Counted from the stretch's first letter, positions 1 through 8,292 are shown. The stretch is DNA of 64,000 nt from an uncultured Acidimicrobiales bacterium (GCA_905480195.1 CAJQPN010000020.1:62001-126000); one strand, 5' to 3'. Numbers and translations are program-made. The notes: generated by a model from the sequence alone, not told the origin.

Positions 1-2
1 CG

Positions 3-854
3 CTCGCGATCTACGGTGGGGCACCGATCGAAAAGCAGATCGAGAAGCTGGCGACGGGTGTCGATCTGGTTGTCGCCACACCCGGCCGCATGATCGACCT
101 CATCGAGCGAGACGCGATCTCGGTTTCCCAGGTCCAGCACGTCGTCGTCGACGAGGCCGACCGCATGGCGGACATGGGCTTCCTGCCGCAGGTCGAGTGG
201 ATCCTCCGCAACGTCGAAGGCGATCACCAGACTCTTCTGTTCTCGGCCACGCTCGACGGTGTGGTCAACACCTTGATCAAGCGTTACCAAACCGACCCCA
301 CAATGCATGAGGTCGAGGCTGAGGAGGTCACGGTCGAGCAGATGACCCACCGCTTCGTCGCAGTCCACAAGATGGACAAGTCGAAGGTTGCGGCGGCAAT
401 TGCGAGGTCGGCGGGGCGCACCATCATGTTCACGCGAACCAAAGTCATGGCGGATCGCCTGGCCAGTGACCTGAAAGACCTCGGTATCGACGCGGCACCG
501 ATCCACGGTGACCTCCGTCAGTCCAGTCGCGAGAAGTCCCTGAAGGACTTCAGTGACGGCAAGCTCCGCACGCTGGTGGCCACTGACGTTGCTGCCCGCG
601 GCATCCATGTCGACGACGTCGACGTGGTTATTCAGTACGACCCACCCGGCGACCATAAGACCTATCTGCATCGTGCGGGCCGTACCGCTCGCGCCGGCGA
701 GTCGGGTCTTGTCGTGACGTTGTCGCTGTGGGACGAGGAACTCGACATCAAGCGTCTGCAGAAGCGCATCGAATGTGTTATGCCGATCGTCGAGATGTTC
801 TCGAACGACGCGCGGCTGGCCAATCTCGTTGCCTGGGATCCCGAGGACTCCTGA
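3..854 (+). CDS. DEAD-box RNA helicase, 3' part (5' end outside window)
   Basis: ATP-dependent RNA unwinding enzyme (SF2 superfamily), cytoplasmic. The open frame runs in from the window edge, so the Q motif and Walker A are missing. Visible in order: motif Ib (ATPGRMIDL), motif II (VVDEADRM), motif III (FSATLDG), then the RecA2 half with HGDLRQSSRE, motif V (ATDVAARGIHV) and motif VI (YLHRAGRTARAG). The protein stops about 45 residues after motif VI, so it lacks the long basic C-terminal tail of many cold-shock helicases; an RhlE-like minimal helicase is the best guess. The next gene starts about 60 nt later on the same strand and may be cotranscribed. Confidence 0.93.
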   Translation, partial: LAIYGGAPIEKQIEKLATGVDLVVATPGRMIDLIERDAISVSQVQHVVVDEADRMADMGFLPQVEWILRNVEGDHQTLLFSATLDGVVNTLIKRYQTDPTMHEVEAEEVTVEQMTHRFVAVHKMDKSKVAAAIARSAGRTIMFTRTKVMADRLASDLKDLGIDAAPIHGDLRQSSREKSLKDFSDGKLRTLVATDVAARGIHVDDVDVVIQYDPPGDHKTYLHRAGRTARAGESGLVVTLSLWDEELDIKRLQKRIECVMPIVEMFSNDARLANLVAWDPEDS

Positions 855-915
855 CCACGAGGTCTTCCGGTTCGTCGAGGCCTGCGTCGCTGCCAGCCTC
901 GGTGATAGTGCCGGA

Positions 916-2520
916 GTGATTGCCGCGGTCGTCCAGCGGGTCGCAACCGCGGGGCGGGTTGATGTCGAATTGCTCGTCGATGGTGTTGCCGTCGAAGTTT
1001 CCGCTGCTGCTCTCGAAGTTGGCGATGGCACGGTGTGCGCCGGGGAGTGGGGACCGTGGTTGCCCGGCTTTGTTCGGGAAGCGCTGCAGTCGCTTGAAGA
1101 TCAACGGCGACTGGGGATTCATCACACGCCCTCGCACGTCATCGAGGAACTCCTCGACCTGCTCGAGCAACGGACCGGGCCGATCGACGCTCATTCGAGC
1201 GTGCTCGACCCTGCCGTCGGGGGCGGAGCGTTCCTCCTCGCAGTAGCCGAGCGGATGAGCGGCGATCGACGCGAGATCGCGGAGCGGTTCTGGGCGGTCG
1301 ACATCGATCCGATCGCCCTCGCCACTGCCCATGCGGCGCTGTCGTTGTGGGCCGGCGGTCCGGTGTCGACTGGGCGGTTCGTCCTCGGTGATTTCCTGGC
1401 TGTGTCGACGAGTGAGCGATTACCTGATCGGGTCGACCTCGTCGTTGGTAACCCGCCGTTTCTCTCGCAACTCAAGGGACCGACCGCTCGAAACGCTGAT
1501 GCCCGAGCGGCACTACGAACTCGGTGGCCGGATGTGGGGGGATATGTCGATGATGCTGGGGCCTTTCTGCTCGGCGGCGCCGAGCGTCTGAGTGCACAGG
1601 GCGCAATGGTGCTGATGCAGCCCGACTCGATCCTTGCGGCATCTGATGCAGCGCCAGTGCGCGCTCGACTTCAGAACGTTGCACCCATCAGAGGCCTATG
1701 GGTCGAGGAGGTGCGGTCGTTCGCTGCAGCGATCGACACGGTCGCGATCGTGGCGGCACCCGGCGACCCGGGCCCGGTGCAGGTCGGTCGGGTTGATGCA
1801 CCCGAACCGTCGCCAGGTTCATGGGGTCACCTGCTTGCAGCAGCACGAGGCGTACCGGTCATTGCTGCAATGAGCGAAGGGCCATCACTTGCAGCGATCG
1901 CCCACGTCACTGCTGGCTTCCGAGACCAGTACTACGGATTGGTCGATGCCGTGGTCGACGATGCCGATGGTGAACATCCTCTCATCACGGTGGGCCTGAT
2001 CGATCCGCTGCGAAACCGCTGGGGTGCGGTACCAGCCCGTTTCGCCAAGCAGCGATTCCAGCATCCGAGTGTCGATCTCGATCGGGTGGAGCCTTCGGTT
2101 GTCGACTGGATCCGGGCACGGCTGGTCCCCAAAGTGCTCGTTGCCAGCCAGACCAAGGTGATCGAGGCGATCGTCGACGAGGTGGGGTGCGCAGTTCCTT
2201 CGGTGCCGGTGGTTTCGGTCGAGCCGAGGCCTGAGGCCCCATCGCTTTGGCACGTTGCAGCCCTTCTCACGAGTCCGGTGGCGACCACGCTTGCGGTACT
2301 CGACGCGGCCGGCACCGCCATGAGCGCCGATGCGATCCGGGTGTCGGCTGCGCGTCTTGCCCGTCTCCCGTTGCCGCCTGACCGAGGCGCCTGGGACGAG
2401 GCGGCCGCTGCGGCCCGCCGAGGCGACATCGACGAGTGTGGGTGGGCGATGCTTCGCGCGCATGGCCTCTCCCACCGTTGCGATGTCTTCGAGTTCTGGC
2501 GCTCCCGCTGTCCGTCCTAA
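916..2520 (+). CDS. N6-adenine DNA methyltransferase-like protein, orphan
   Basis: S-adenosylmethionine-dependent DNA (adenine-N6) methyltransferase of the gamma/Eco57I-like type. Motif I, DPAVGGGAFLL, starts near residue 98 and the catalytic motif IV, NPPF, near residue 179; about 350 residues follow that would hold target recognition. No restriction endonuclease or specificity subunit is adjacent, so this may be a solitary modification enzyme, or an N6-MTase-fold protein acting on another substrate. The start is uncertain: GTG 916 is used here, but coding-like sequence (VFRFVEAC) continues upstream and a TTG at 829, overlapping the helicase end, is an alternative. No clear ribosome binding site separates the choices. 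Confidence 0.75.
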   Translation: MIAAVVQRVATAGRVDVELLVDGVAVEVSAAALEVGDGTVCAGEWGPWLPGFVREALQSLEDQRRLGIHHTPSHVIEELLDLLEQRTGPIDAHSSVLDPAVGGGAFLLAVAERMSGDRREIAERFWAVDIDPIALATAHAALSLWAGGPVSTGRFVLGDFLAVSTSERLPDRVDLVVGNPPFLSQLKGPTARNADARAALRTRWPDVGGYVDDAGAFLLGGAERLSAQGAMVLMQPDSILAASDAAPVRARLQNVAPIRGLWVEEVRSFAAAIDTVAIVAAPGDPGPVQVGRVDAPEPSPGSWGHLLAAARGVPVIAAMSEGPSLAAIAHVTAGFRDQYYGLVDAVVDDADGEHPLITVGLIDPLRNRWGAVPARFAKQRFQHPSVDLDRVEPSVVDWIRARLVPKVLVASQTKVIEAIVDEVGCAVPSVPVVSVEPRPEAPSLWHVAALLTSPVATTLAVLDAAGTAMSADAIRVSAARLARLPLPPDRGAWDEAAAAARRGDIDECGWAMLRAHGLSHRCDVFEFWRSRCPS

Positions 2521-2580
2521 TTCCGACTAGTTGACTCCGGATTAACGGTAGAGGGGATAGTGTGTTTGCTCGATCCCCCC

Positions 2581-2599
2581 TAGCGTTGAGGGGAAGGAG
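2581..2599 (+). promoter_or_regulatory. metX -10 box and strong Shine-Dalgarno
   Basis: TAGCGT at 2581-2586 is a likely -10 box; it is followed by GGAAGGAG at 2592-2599, ideally spaced 5 nt before GTG 2605. The implied 5' leader is only about a dozen bases, too short for a SAM riboswitch. Confidence 0.5.
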
Positions 2600-2604
2600 T
2601 CTCC

Positions 2605-3816
2605 GTGACCGATCGCCCCGAGAGCCTGCAGTACGACCCCAGCCGACGGTTCCCGTCACCGCTGCCGGTCAGTGGTGCCTGGCGTCATGGCGATCCTGTT
2701 GGTAGGCGCCAGTTCGCGAAGGTGTCACGCGATCGTCCATTCGTCCTCGAGTGTGGCGGGCACCTCGACGAAATCGAGATCGCATACGAGACCTGGGGCG
2801 CGCTGGCGCCCGACCATTCCAATGCGGTTCTGGTATGCCACGCACTCACCGGCGATTCGCACGCCGCCGGTGGTTTCGAGCCAGGGCACAAGAGCGACGG
2901 TTGGTGGGACGACCTGATCGGCCCGGGGAAGGCCCTCGACACCGATCGCTACTTCATCGTCTGCGCCAACGTATTGGGCGGCTGTCAAGGAACCACTGGA
3001 CCTGCCAGTATCGACCCCGACACCGCCAAGCCCTACGGCCCAACCTTCCCGCAGATCACGATGCGCGACATCGTCCGTACCCAGCGGCTCCTCATGGCCG
3101 AACTGGGGATCGACGCCTGGCTGTCGGTCGTCGGCGGATCGATGGGCGGTATGCAGGTGCTCGAATGGGGCGCGATGTACCCCGACCTCGTGAGGTCGCT
3201 GATGCCGATCGCGTCGGTTGCGGCCGCCAGTCCGATGCAAATCGCTTGGAGTGCAGTTGAACGACTCGCAATCGTCCAAGACCCCAAATGGCGCAACGGT
3301 TGGTATTACGACGCGCCGGAAGGCGATGGTCCGTGGCAGGGCCTTGCGCTGGCCCGCGAGATCTCTCAGATCACCTACCGCACCACCCACGTCTTCGACG
3401 CGCGTTTCGGACGTGAGCCGTTTGTGCCCAGCGAAGAGCTCAGCCAATGGGGTCGCTATCAGATCGAGTCGTATCTCGATCACCACGGTCAGAAGCTTGT
3501 GCGTCGCTTCGATGCCAACTCGTTCCTCGTGCTCAGCAAGGCGATGGACTTGCACGATGTCGGCCGGCATCGCGGCGGCGTGCAGTCGGTGCTGGGAGCG
3601 TTGCAGGTTCCGGTGCTGACCGCTTCGGTTACCTCCGACATCTTGTATCCCGCCTATCAGCAGGCTGCGATGGCCGAAATGATCAACGCCGGCGGTGGCA
3701 ACTGCGACTACCACGTCGTCGATAGCCCGCAGGGCCACGATGGCTTTCTGCTCGAGTCGGCCTTTCTTGGCCCGCTGATCTCGCGCACCCTTGAGAAAGC
3801 CGCCGCCGAAGGCTGA
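2605..3816 (+). CDS. metX: Homoserine O-acetyltransferase
   Basis: Transfers an acetyl group from acetyl-CoA to homoserine, the first committed step of methionine synthesis by direct sulfhydrylation; cytoplasmic. Alpha/beta hydrolase of 403 residues, the normal family length. Family signatures: AYETWGAL, VCHALTGDSHAAG and the nucleophile elbow GGSMGGMQ with Ser179; the triad is completed by Asp345 (TSDILYP) and His378 (GHDGF). GTG start chosen because an excellent GGAAGGAG lies 5 nt upstream. The next gene begins 9 nt after the stop, so the two share an mRNA. Some family members use succinyl-CoA instead; motif reading cannot exclude that. Confidence 0.95.
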   Translation: MTDRPESLQYDPSRRFPSPLPVSGAWRHGDPVGRRQFAKVSRDRPFVLECGGHLDEIEIAYETWGALAPDHSNAVLVCHALTGDSHAAGGFEPGHKSDGWWDDLIGPGKALDTDRYFIVCANVLGGCQGTTGPASIDPDTAKPYGPTFPQITMRDIVRTQRLLMAELGIDAWLSVVGGSMGGMQVLEWGAMYPDLVRSLMPIASVAAASPMQIAWSAVERLAIVQDPKWRNGWYYDAPEGDGPWQGLALAREISQITYRTTHVFDARFGREPFVPSEELSQWGRYQIESYLDHHGQKLVRRFDANSFLVLSKAMDLHDVGRHRGGVQSVLGALQVPVLTASVTSDILYPAYQQAAMAEMINAGGGNCDYHVVDSPQGHDGFLLESAFLGPLISRTLEKAAAEG

Positions 3817-3825
3817 TTCGCAGCA

Positions 3826-4605
3826 ATGCCGGAGATGCTTGAGATTGAGGCGTACCGGCGGGCCGCCGAGCCCGTTCTGGGACGCACCGTCAGCGGTGTT
3901 CATGCCCCTGACGAGTGGTACGCCAAGGGCGATACCACCACAGAGCAACTGCGAGCGGTGCTGCCGGGGGTGAAGGTTACGGGGTTGCGGCGGATCGGAA
4001 AACTGATGCTGGTCGACACCGATGGTCCGGTTCTCGGACTTCGCTTCGGCATGACCGGCCGCATACTCGTCGACGCTGCTGCGCCGATCGAGGCACTCGA
4101 GTATTCGAGCGACCGTGACGACCCGGCGTGGGATCGGTTCGGGGTCGAGTTCTCGGGTGGTGGTTCGCTGGTGATCCGCGACCCTCGACGCCTTGGTGGC
4201 GTTGAGCTCGATCCTGAGGAGTCCAAGCTCGGCCCTGACGCCGCAGCGGTGACCCGCAAGCCGTTCGGCACCGTCATCTCGGCTTCTTCCGCGCCGCTGA
4301 AGGCTCGGCTGATGGATCAAGCCAAGCTCGCCGGCCTTGGCAACCTGCTCGTCGACGAGACCCTCTTTCGGGCCGGTCTGGCACCCGACCGCCCAGCGAA
4401 CTCGCTCACCGACAACGAGATCTCACGCCTCCACCGCACAATGCGCCGAACGATCACGGTGCTGGGGGAGCGGGGCGGCAGCCACACCGGTGATCTGCAG
4501 CCGGCCCGTGTCCGGGGCGGTCTGTGCCCGAAGGATGGGGCTGAGCTCGTTCGCGCCGAGGTCGGTGGACGAACGACGTACTGGTGTCGGCAGCACCAGT
4601 ACTGA
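3826..4605 (+). CDS. Fpg/Nei-family DNA glycosylase with atypical zinc finger
   Basis: Base-excision repair enzyme expected to remove oxidised purines or pyrimidines and cleave the abasic strand. The start MPEMLEIE gives, after Met removal, the catalytic N-terminal Pro and following Glu of the family; the conserved Lys is in RRIGKLML, and LAGLGNLLVDE is the helix-two-turn-helix signature. Length 259 is normal. The C-terminal zinc finger is unusual: instead of four cysteines in CxxC pairs it reads CPKD and CRQH, so only C, (D), C, H remain as possible ligands. It could be a subfamily with altered metal binding or a zincless finger. Downstream partner of metX (9-nt gap). Confidence 0.88.
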   Translation: MPEMLEIEAYRRAAEPVLGRTVSGVHAPDEWYAKGDTTTEQLRAVLPGVKVTGLRRIGKLMLVDTDGPVLGLRFGMTGRILVDAAAPIEALEYSSDRDDPAWDRFGVEFSGGGSLVIRDPRRLGGVELDPEESKLGPDAAAVTRKPFGTVISASSAPLKARLMDQAKLAGLGNLLVDETLFRAGLAPDRPANSLTDNEISRLHRTMRRTITVLGERGGSHTGDLQPARVRGGLCPKDGAELVRAEVGGRTTYWCRQHQY

Positions 4606-4723
4606 CCGGGCCGCCGTTCAGATCCCAACCGCAGCGACGAGGTGCATACCTGGAGTCTCGATGGTTAAGTCCTGGCGTTGAATCGACGGCCTGTACCGGC
4701 ACCGTGTCACTGCGTCGGCCCGA

Positions 4724-4729
4724 TACGGT
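4724..4729 (+). promoter_or_regulatory. Leaderless -10 box TACGGT
   Basis: TACGGT lies exactly 7 nt before ATG 4737, placing the transcript start at or next to the start codon; it decides the start of the following gene. Confidence 0.55.
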
Positions 4730-4736
4730 CGGGGCT

Positions 4737-5108
4737 ATGCGCCGAGGCCTCGCCTCTCTCCTGCTCGTCGCAGCAGTGGTTCTGGTTTGCATCGCCGCGC
4801 CGGTTGCCGCAGTCGCGCAGGATGCGCAAGAAGCGTTCACAGCCGACGAAACGGCGAGCGATATCGACCGTATCCGGAACTCACTCTTCGTAATCGCAGC
4901 GGTGATTGGTGGGCTTCTCGTGATCTATGTCTGGCATACAAACCCCCGTCGGCGCATGGACGTCGCCATTCGACGCAGGGCTGCGCGGGAGCAGGACCAG
5001 ATGAACTTCCTCGACGACACCTTCGTCCTCCCGGTCGATGTCGGCGAACTCGCCGATGGTGGCGATGAGTTTGGTCCCGTTGCTCGTGGGCAGTCGACCG
5101 ACAGCTGA
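4737..5108 (+). CDS. Small secreted/membrane protein of unknown function
   Basis: 123 residues, not recognised. Residues 1-31 look like a signal peptide or first membrane anchor (RRG start, hydrophobic core, then VAAVAQDA). A second hydrophobic helix at about 50-69 (SLFVIAAVIGGLLVIYVW) is followed by a basic stretch (PRRRMDVAIRRRAAR), predicting a cytoplasmic acidic tail. A frame upstream stays open to 4584, but the TACGGT box 7 nt before ATG 4737 and the signal-like start support the shorter form. The next small gene follows with its own leaderless promoter. Confidence 0.6.
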   Translation: MRRGLASLLLVAAVVLVCIAAPVAAVAQDAQEAFTADETASDIDRIRNSLFVIAAVIGGLLVIYVWHTNPRRRMDVAIRRRAAREQDQMNFLDDTFVLPVDVGELADGGDEFGPVARGQSTDS

Positions 5109-5119
5109 CCGAACGTGGT

Positions 5120-5125
5120 TACTGT
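5120..5125 (+). promoter_or_regulatory. Leaderless -10 box TACTGT
   Basis: TACTGT is 7 nt before ATG 5133; it favours that ATG over the in-frame GTG at 5115. Confidence 0.5.
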
Positions 5126-5132
5126 GGGTTCC

Positions 5133-5357
5133 ATGGCAGACGAACTCGACATCAACGCGATGCTGGAGCGATTTCGCGAGCGAGCCGAAGCGGTGAAACG
5201 ACGCAACTTGCCTCCGGTTGGAGGAGACGAGCGGGCGATGTTCGTGAAGCAAGCGCAGACGGACTACACGGACTTCGCACTGATCGGTGATGCCGATGGT
5301 GAACTCGTCGATGGCGTGCTGACACTTCGGATCGACCTACGCCCACCCGGGACCTAA
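5133..5357 (+). CDS. Small hypothetical protein (74 aa)
   Basis: Short acidic/basic soluble protein, not recognised. The N-terminal third (DINAMLERFRERAEAVKRR) is a charged amphipathic helix, then a motif-like LPPVGGDER, and a short beta-rich end (GELVDGVLTLRIDL). No cysteines, no membrane segment. Identified as a gene because of the TACTGT box 7 nt before ATG, plausible codon usage, and its place between two other leaderless units. It ends 81 nt before the tRNA-Gly gene. Confidence 0.5.
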   Translation: MADELDINAMLERFRERAEAVKRRNLPPVGGDERAMFVKQAQTDYTDFALIGDADGELVDGVLTLRIDLRPPGT

Positions 5358-5438
5358 AAACGTTGGCCCGGACCACCCTTGTGAGCCCCGAGCCGCTGGG
5401 TGCAACGAACGAAGAAGCCGCTACGCTGATGAGCCGCT

Positions 5439-5514
5439 GCGGACGTAGCTCAGTTGGTAGAGCGCAACCTTGCCAAGGTTGAGGTCGCCGGTTCGAACCC
5501 GGTCGTCCGCTCCA
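5439..5514 (+). tRNA. tRNA-Gly (anticodon GCC)
   Basis: Cloverleaf of 76 nt with acceptor GCGGACG/CGTCCGC, D-arm GCTCAGTTGGTAGAGC, anticodon loop TTGCCAA, T-arm GCCGG-TTCGAAC-CCGG(T), discriminator U and encoded CCA. A TACGCT -10 box lies at 5422-5427. Confidence 0.97.
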
Positions 5515-5516
5515 AC

Positions 5517-5550
5517 GAACCCCAGGCCCCGGCCTGGGGTTCATGCGTTT
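5517..5550 (+). terminator. Intrinsic terminator after tRNA-Gly
   Basis: GAACCCCAGGCC and GGCCTGGGGTTC (5517-5528 and 5531-5542) form a perfect inverted repeat directly after CCA, followed by GTTTT. As a symmetric stem it could also serve the leftward VOC gene ending at 5596. Confidence 0.8.
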
Positions 5551-5595
5551 TGGCGGCGGCGCGTCGACCGTCGTGAGTCGCTCTGCCCAGAGCCG

Positions 5596-6117
5596 TCAGC
5601 TGCTTGCCGGGTGATGCGTGACCGTCGGCGGAGCCGAATACGGCGGGTCTGTGGCCCGCAACAACTCGAGTGCTTCGGCCCGGTCGGCGTCGGTGAACGC
5701 TTCGGTGATGATCGCAAACTCCACGACGTTGCCGTCGGGATCCTCGGCGTAAATCGACTGCACCCAGTTGTGGTCGATCTCGATGACGTCGATGCCCTCA
5801 TCGAGCCATCGCTGCTTCTTCGATGCAAGGTCATCGAGGCTGTCGGCCTGGAACGCCAAGTGGTTCACGAAGGGGTCGAGTCCCAGCCCGCGAGAGATGT
5901 CGGTCTCGTAGTCGTCGACGCCGGGCACGTCTCGCAGATCCCAGAACGCGATCATCTGGTCGTCGGGTGAGCCGGTCGAATAGAACGCGTGGCGGGCCTT
6001 GCCGTTGCGCATGTTGGCAATCTCGACCTTCTCGAGCGTGAACCCCATCGCCTCGGTGTAGAAGCGATGGGTGGCCTCCATGTCCTTTACGGCGAGCGCA
6101 ATGTGGTTGATCCCCAT
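5596..6117 (-). CDS. VOC-family (glyoxalase/dioxygenase-fold) protein
   Basis: 173-residue vicinal-oxygen-chelate fold protein. The first beta strand has INHIALAVKDMEATHRFY with the metal-ligand His; the second module has NHLAFQ and ends in AEDPDGNVVEF with the terminal Glu ligand. The substrate is not predictable; the pattern matches extradiol-dioxygenase-like or glyoxalase-like enzymes. The start MGINHIAL is chosen over longer open frame because TACGGT sits 6 nt before it and the longer frame would run into the divergent MBL gene. Confidence 0.82.
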   Translation of the reverse strand: MGINHIALAVKDMEATHRFYTEAMGFTLEKVEIANMRNGKARHAFYSTGSPDDQMIAFWDLRDVPGVDDYETDISRGLGLDPFVNHLAFQADSLDDLASKKQRWLDEGIDVIEIDHNWVQSIYAEDPDGNVVEFAIITEAFTDADRAEALELLRATDPPYSAPPTVTHHPASS

Positions 6118-6145
6118 ACGAAGACCGTAGCTAGCCTGCTCTGTC
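6118..6145. promoter_or_regulatory. Divergent leaderless promoter pair
   Basis: The 28 bp between two divergent start codons hold TACGGT (minus strand, 6129-6124, 6 nt before ATG 6117) and TAGCCT (plus strand, 6132-6137, 8 nt before ATG 6146). The -35 regions must overlap the opposite gene's start. Confidence 0.55.
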
Positions 6146-7054
6146 ATGACGAACGCCTGGGGAGAGATCTCGCGCAAGCTGACCGACCACGTGACGGTTC
6201 TGACCACCGAGGCGAACGGCGCGTACCCCTCGGGGAACAGTCTGTTGGTCCAGGGCGCAGGTGAGACCGTCATCATCGATCCGTCCGTCACCGTGGCCGA
6301 GCAGGGCGGTGCTGGCCTGCCGGTCGACGCGGTCATCAACAGCCACGGGCATGAAGATCACCTCGCCGGTAACGTCGCTTTTCCCAACGCCCGGGTTCAC
6401 ATCCACGACGCCGATCTTGCCGTGACCCGGAGCGTCGATGATCTGCTTGCCGTCACCGGTCACAACCGTCACGATCATCCCGAACTGCTCGAGGCGTACC
6501 TCACCACGTTTCACTACACGCCTCGCCCCGATGCCACCGGCTACCAGGACGGTGCCATGTGGGATCTCGGTGGGGTACGAATCGAGGCCGTCCATCTGCC
6601 TGGTCATACGGTCGGTCACTGCGGGCTTCGCATCTCCGACCGCGTCTTCTTCCTCTCTGACATCGACCTCACCGGATTTGGCCCCTACTACGGCGACGTG
6701 TATAGCGATCTCGACGACTTCGAGCACAGCATCGACCGAGTACGCGACGAAGACGCCGAGTTCTACGTGACGTTCCATCACAAAGGCGTGATCGAAGGAC
6801 GTGAGAACTTCGTGGTGATGCTCGACAAGTTCAAAGGCGCGATCACGCGCCGTCACGACGCAATGCTCGAGTTTCTCAAGGAGCCTCGCACCATCGACGA
6901 GATGGTGGCCCACCGGTTCATCTACCGACCTGGAGTCGAGGTGTTCATCGCCGACCATGTCGAGCGTCGTTCTGCGGTGCTGCACACCAAGCGCATGGTC
7001 GAACGCGCCGAGGCAGTCGAGGTCGAGCCCGGGCGTTTCCTGTCGCGCGAGTGA
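6146..7054 (+). CDS. MBL-fold metallo-hydrolase
   Basis: Metallo-beta-lactamase superfamily hydrolase of 302 residues. The dinuclear metal motif is SHGHEDHLAG (HxHxDH), the third ligand His is in LPGHTVGHCG, and the bridging Asp in FLSDIDL. A C-terminal part of about 80 residues (RRHDAMLEFLKEPRTIDEMV) resembles the small helical/winged module of glyoxalase-II-like or lactamase-B2 proteins. Likely cytoplasmic hydrolase of a thioester or phosphodiester; the substrate is unknown. It is divergent from the VOC gene with only 28 bp between starts. Confidence 0.85.
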   Translation: MTNAWGEISRKLTDHVTVLTTEANGAYPSGNSLLVQGAGETVIIDPSVTVAEQGGAGLPVDAVINSHGHEDHLAGNVAFPNARVHIHDADLAVTRSVDDLLAVTGHNRHDHPELLEAYLTTFHYTPRPDATGYQDGAMWDLGGVRIEAVHLPGHTVGHCGLRISDRVFFLSDIDLTGFGPYYGDVYSDLDDFEHSIDRVRDEDAEFYVTFHHKGVIEGRENFVVMLDKFKGAITRRHDAMLEFLKEPRTIDEMVAHRFIYRPGVEVFIADHVERRSAVLHTKRMVERAEAVEVEPGRFLSRE

Positions 7055-7173
7055 GGTTGCGATCCAACGCTCGAATCGGGCCGCAACACCTCGAGTTGAC
7101 GGCGCTGAGCGATGGTCACACCACCACCAACGGAGCTGACCTCGGGTGGAGTCTGCATTGGCAAGGCGAACAT

Positions 7174-7407
7174 ATGTTCGATACAGTCAGTCAGGTCATG
7201 AACTTCTTCGGCGATCATGAGATCGAACACCTCCGGCGCTCGCTGGCCATGCTCCCGGCCGGCGCCGATGCGCTCAACAGAGAGGAGGCGATGGCACTGC
7301 TCGGCCGTCTCCGTGACGCCATGGCGCGGCTTCGCCGCATCGAGGCAGGGCTCGAAGCATTGCTCAGTGCTGAGCTGCGGCCCGGTGTTCCTCAAAGCGA
7401 GCCGTGA
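7174..7407 (+). CDS. Small helical hypothetical protein
   Basis: 77 residues, not recognised: almost wholly helical and rich in Leu/Arg/Glu (REEAMALLGRLRDAMARLRR), likely a coiled coil. ATG 7174 is chosen because AAGG lies 8 nt upstream; the frame is open further up to GTG 7051, which overlaps the MBL stop as GTGA and would give 118 residues. The 3' end overlaps the convergent hydrolase gene by 44 bp. Confidence 0.45.
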   Translation: MFDTVSQVMNFFGDHEIEHLRRSLAMLPAGADALNREEAMALLGRLRDAMARLRRIEAGLEALLSAELRPGVPQSEP

Positions 7408-8065
7408 GCCAGCTGGGCACAAACGCTTCGAGTTCGTCAGCAGCCTCGGCCATCAGGTGATCAGTGGCGGGGAACATCCGTACCTCGCCGTGCCCGGCAA
7501 GCGATTGCACCATGGTCGAGTTCTCTGGGCCGAGGATCGAATCGTCCTCACCGTGCAACAGCAGGAGCGGCACGTCGCCCATCCGGTTGGCTTGCTCACA
7601 ACCCGCCGACTGGGTGGTGAATGTGACCACACCGGCCGTGTGTCTCGGGAACGTGGCGGCCCCCTGGATCGCCACGGCGCCGCCAAACGAGTGGCCGAGC
7701 AGGGCGAAGCGCTCGGCGCCGTTGCGCAACGCGAGGTCGGTTGCGGCGCAGACGTCGAGCAGACAGCGGCTCAAGTCGCCGGGCTTTCGATAGCCGACGA
7801 TCATTCCGGCCCGGCCGTCGGTGGCGAGGCGTTTGCCCAGGGTGGGATAGAGCGCTCTTCCTGGTCCGGTCAACCCGCCCATTGCCCCTCCGCCCATGAT
7901 GACGACATCGGTCGCCTCCGGCAGACCGAACCACCAGACCTGGAGCAAACCCTCCAGGGTGTAGATCTCGACGAGTCTGCTCGATGCGTCGAGCTCAGCA
8001 TCGACTTTCGCCAGCGCGCCGAGGATCTCAAGCGGACTGCGAGCGGAATTGGCATCGTCGGTCAC
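7364..8065 (-). CDS. Alpha/beta-hydrolase (dienelactone-hydrolase-like)
   Basis: 233-residue cytoplasmic hydrolase with the nucleophile elbow LLGHSFGGA, acid in LLHGEDDSILG and His in FPATDHLMAE, a complete Ser-Asp-His triad. GGGAMGG near residue 60 would form the oxyanion region. The start is a GTG. The gene is convergent with, and overlaps, the small helical ORF. Confidence 0.8.
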   Translation of the reverse strand: MTDDANSARSPLEILGALAKVDAELDASSRLVEIYTLEGLLQVWWFGLPEATDVVIMGGGAMGGLTGPGRALYPTLGKRLATDGRAGMIVGYRKPGDLSRCLLDVCAATDLALRNGAERFALLGHSFGGAVAIQGAATFPRHTAGVVTFTTQSAGCEQANRMGDVPLLLLHGEDDSILGPENSTMVQSLAGHGEVRMFPATDHLMAEAADELEAFVPSWLTARFEEHRAAAQH

Positions 8066-8115
8066 CGGTCTATCGTCTCACGAGGGCCGGCCCCGGATAA
8101 CATTGCGCTCCGCTG

Positions 8116-8190
8116 GCGCCGGTGCCCGAGCGGCCCAAGGGAACGGCCTGCAAAGCCGTACAGTCGCGGGTTCAAATCCCGCCCGGCGCT
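8116..8190 (+). tRNA. tRNA-Cys (anticodon GCA)
   Basis: Acceptor GCGCCGG/CCGGCGC is perfect, discriminator U as required for Cys identity, anticodon stem ACGGC/GCCGT with loop CTGCAAA, T-arm GCGGG-TTCAAAT-CCCGC. CCA is not encoded (CGT follows), unlike the other three tRNAs here. A TAACAT -10 box lies at 8098-8103. Confidence 0.93.
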
Positions 8191-8198
8191 CGTCAGTG

Positions 8199-8226
8199 GA
8201 CCGGCCCGCCTCCGGGCGGGTCGGTC
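8199..8226 (+). terminator. Hairpin after tRNA-Cys
   Basis: GACCGGCCCGCC (8199-8210) and GGGCGGGTCGGTC (8214-8226) form a GC-rich stem with a 3-nt loop; no T-run follows, so termination efficiency is uncertain. Confidence 0.5.
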
Positions 8227-8292
8227 GCCGCTCTCTGGCGCACCGATCGGCTGCGTCGTTTCTAGTGTGCGCTGCTACGATTTTGTCTCCTG

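Noticed and set aside
2521-2604. SAM riboswitch before metX
   Set aside because: The TAGCGT box leaves only about a dozen leader bases; no riboswitch fold is possible there.
2725-4320. 531-codon open frame on the minus strand
   Set aside because: Antisense to metX and the Fpg gene, spanning two genes; no family features.
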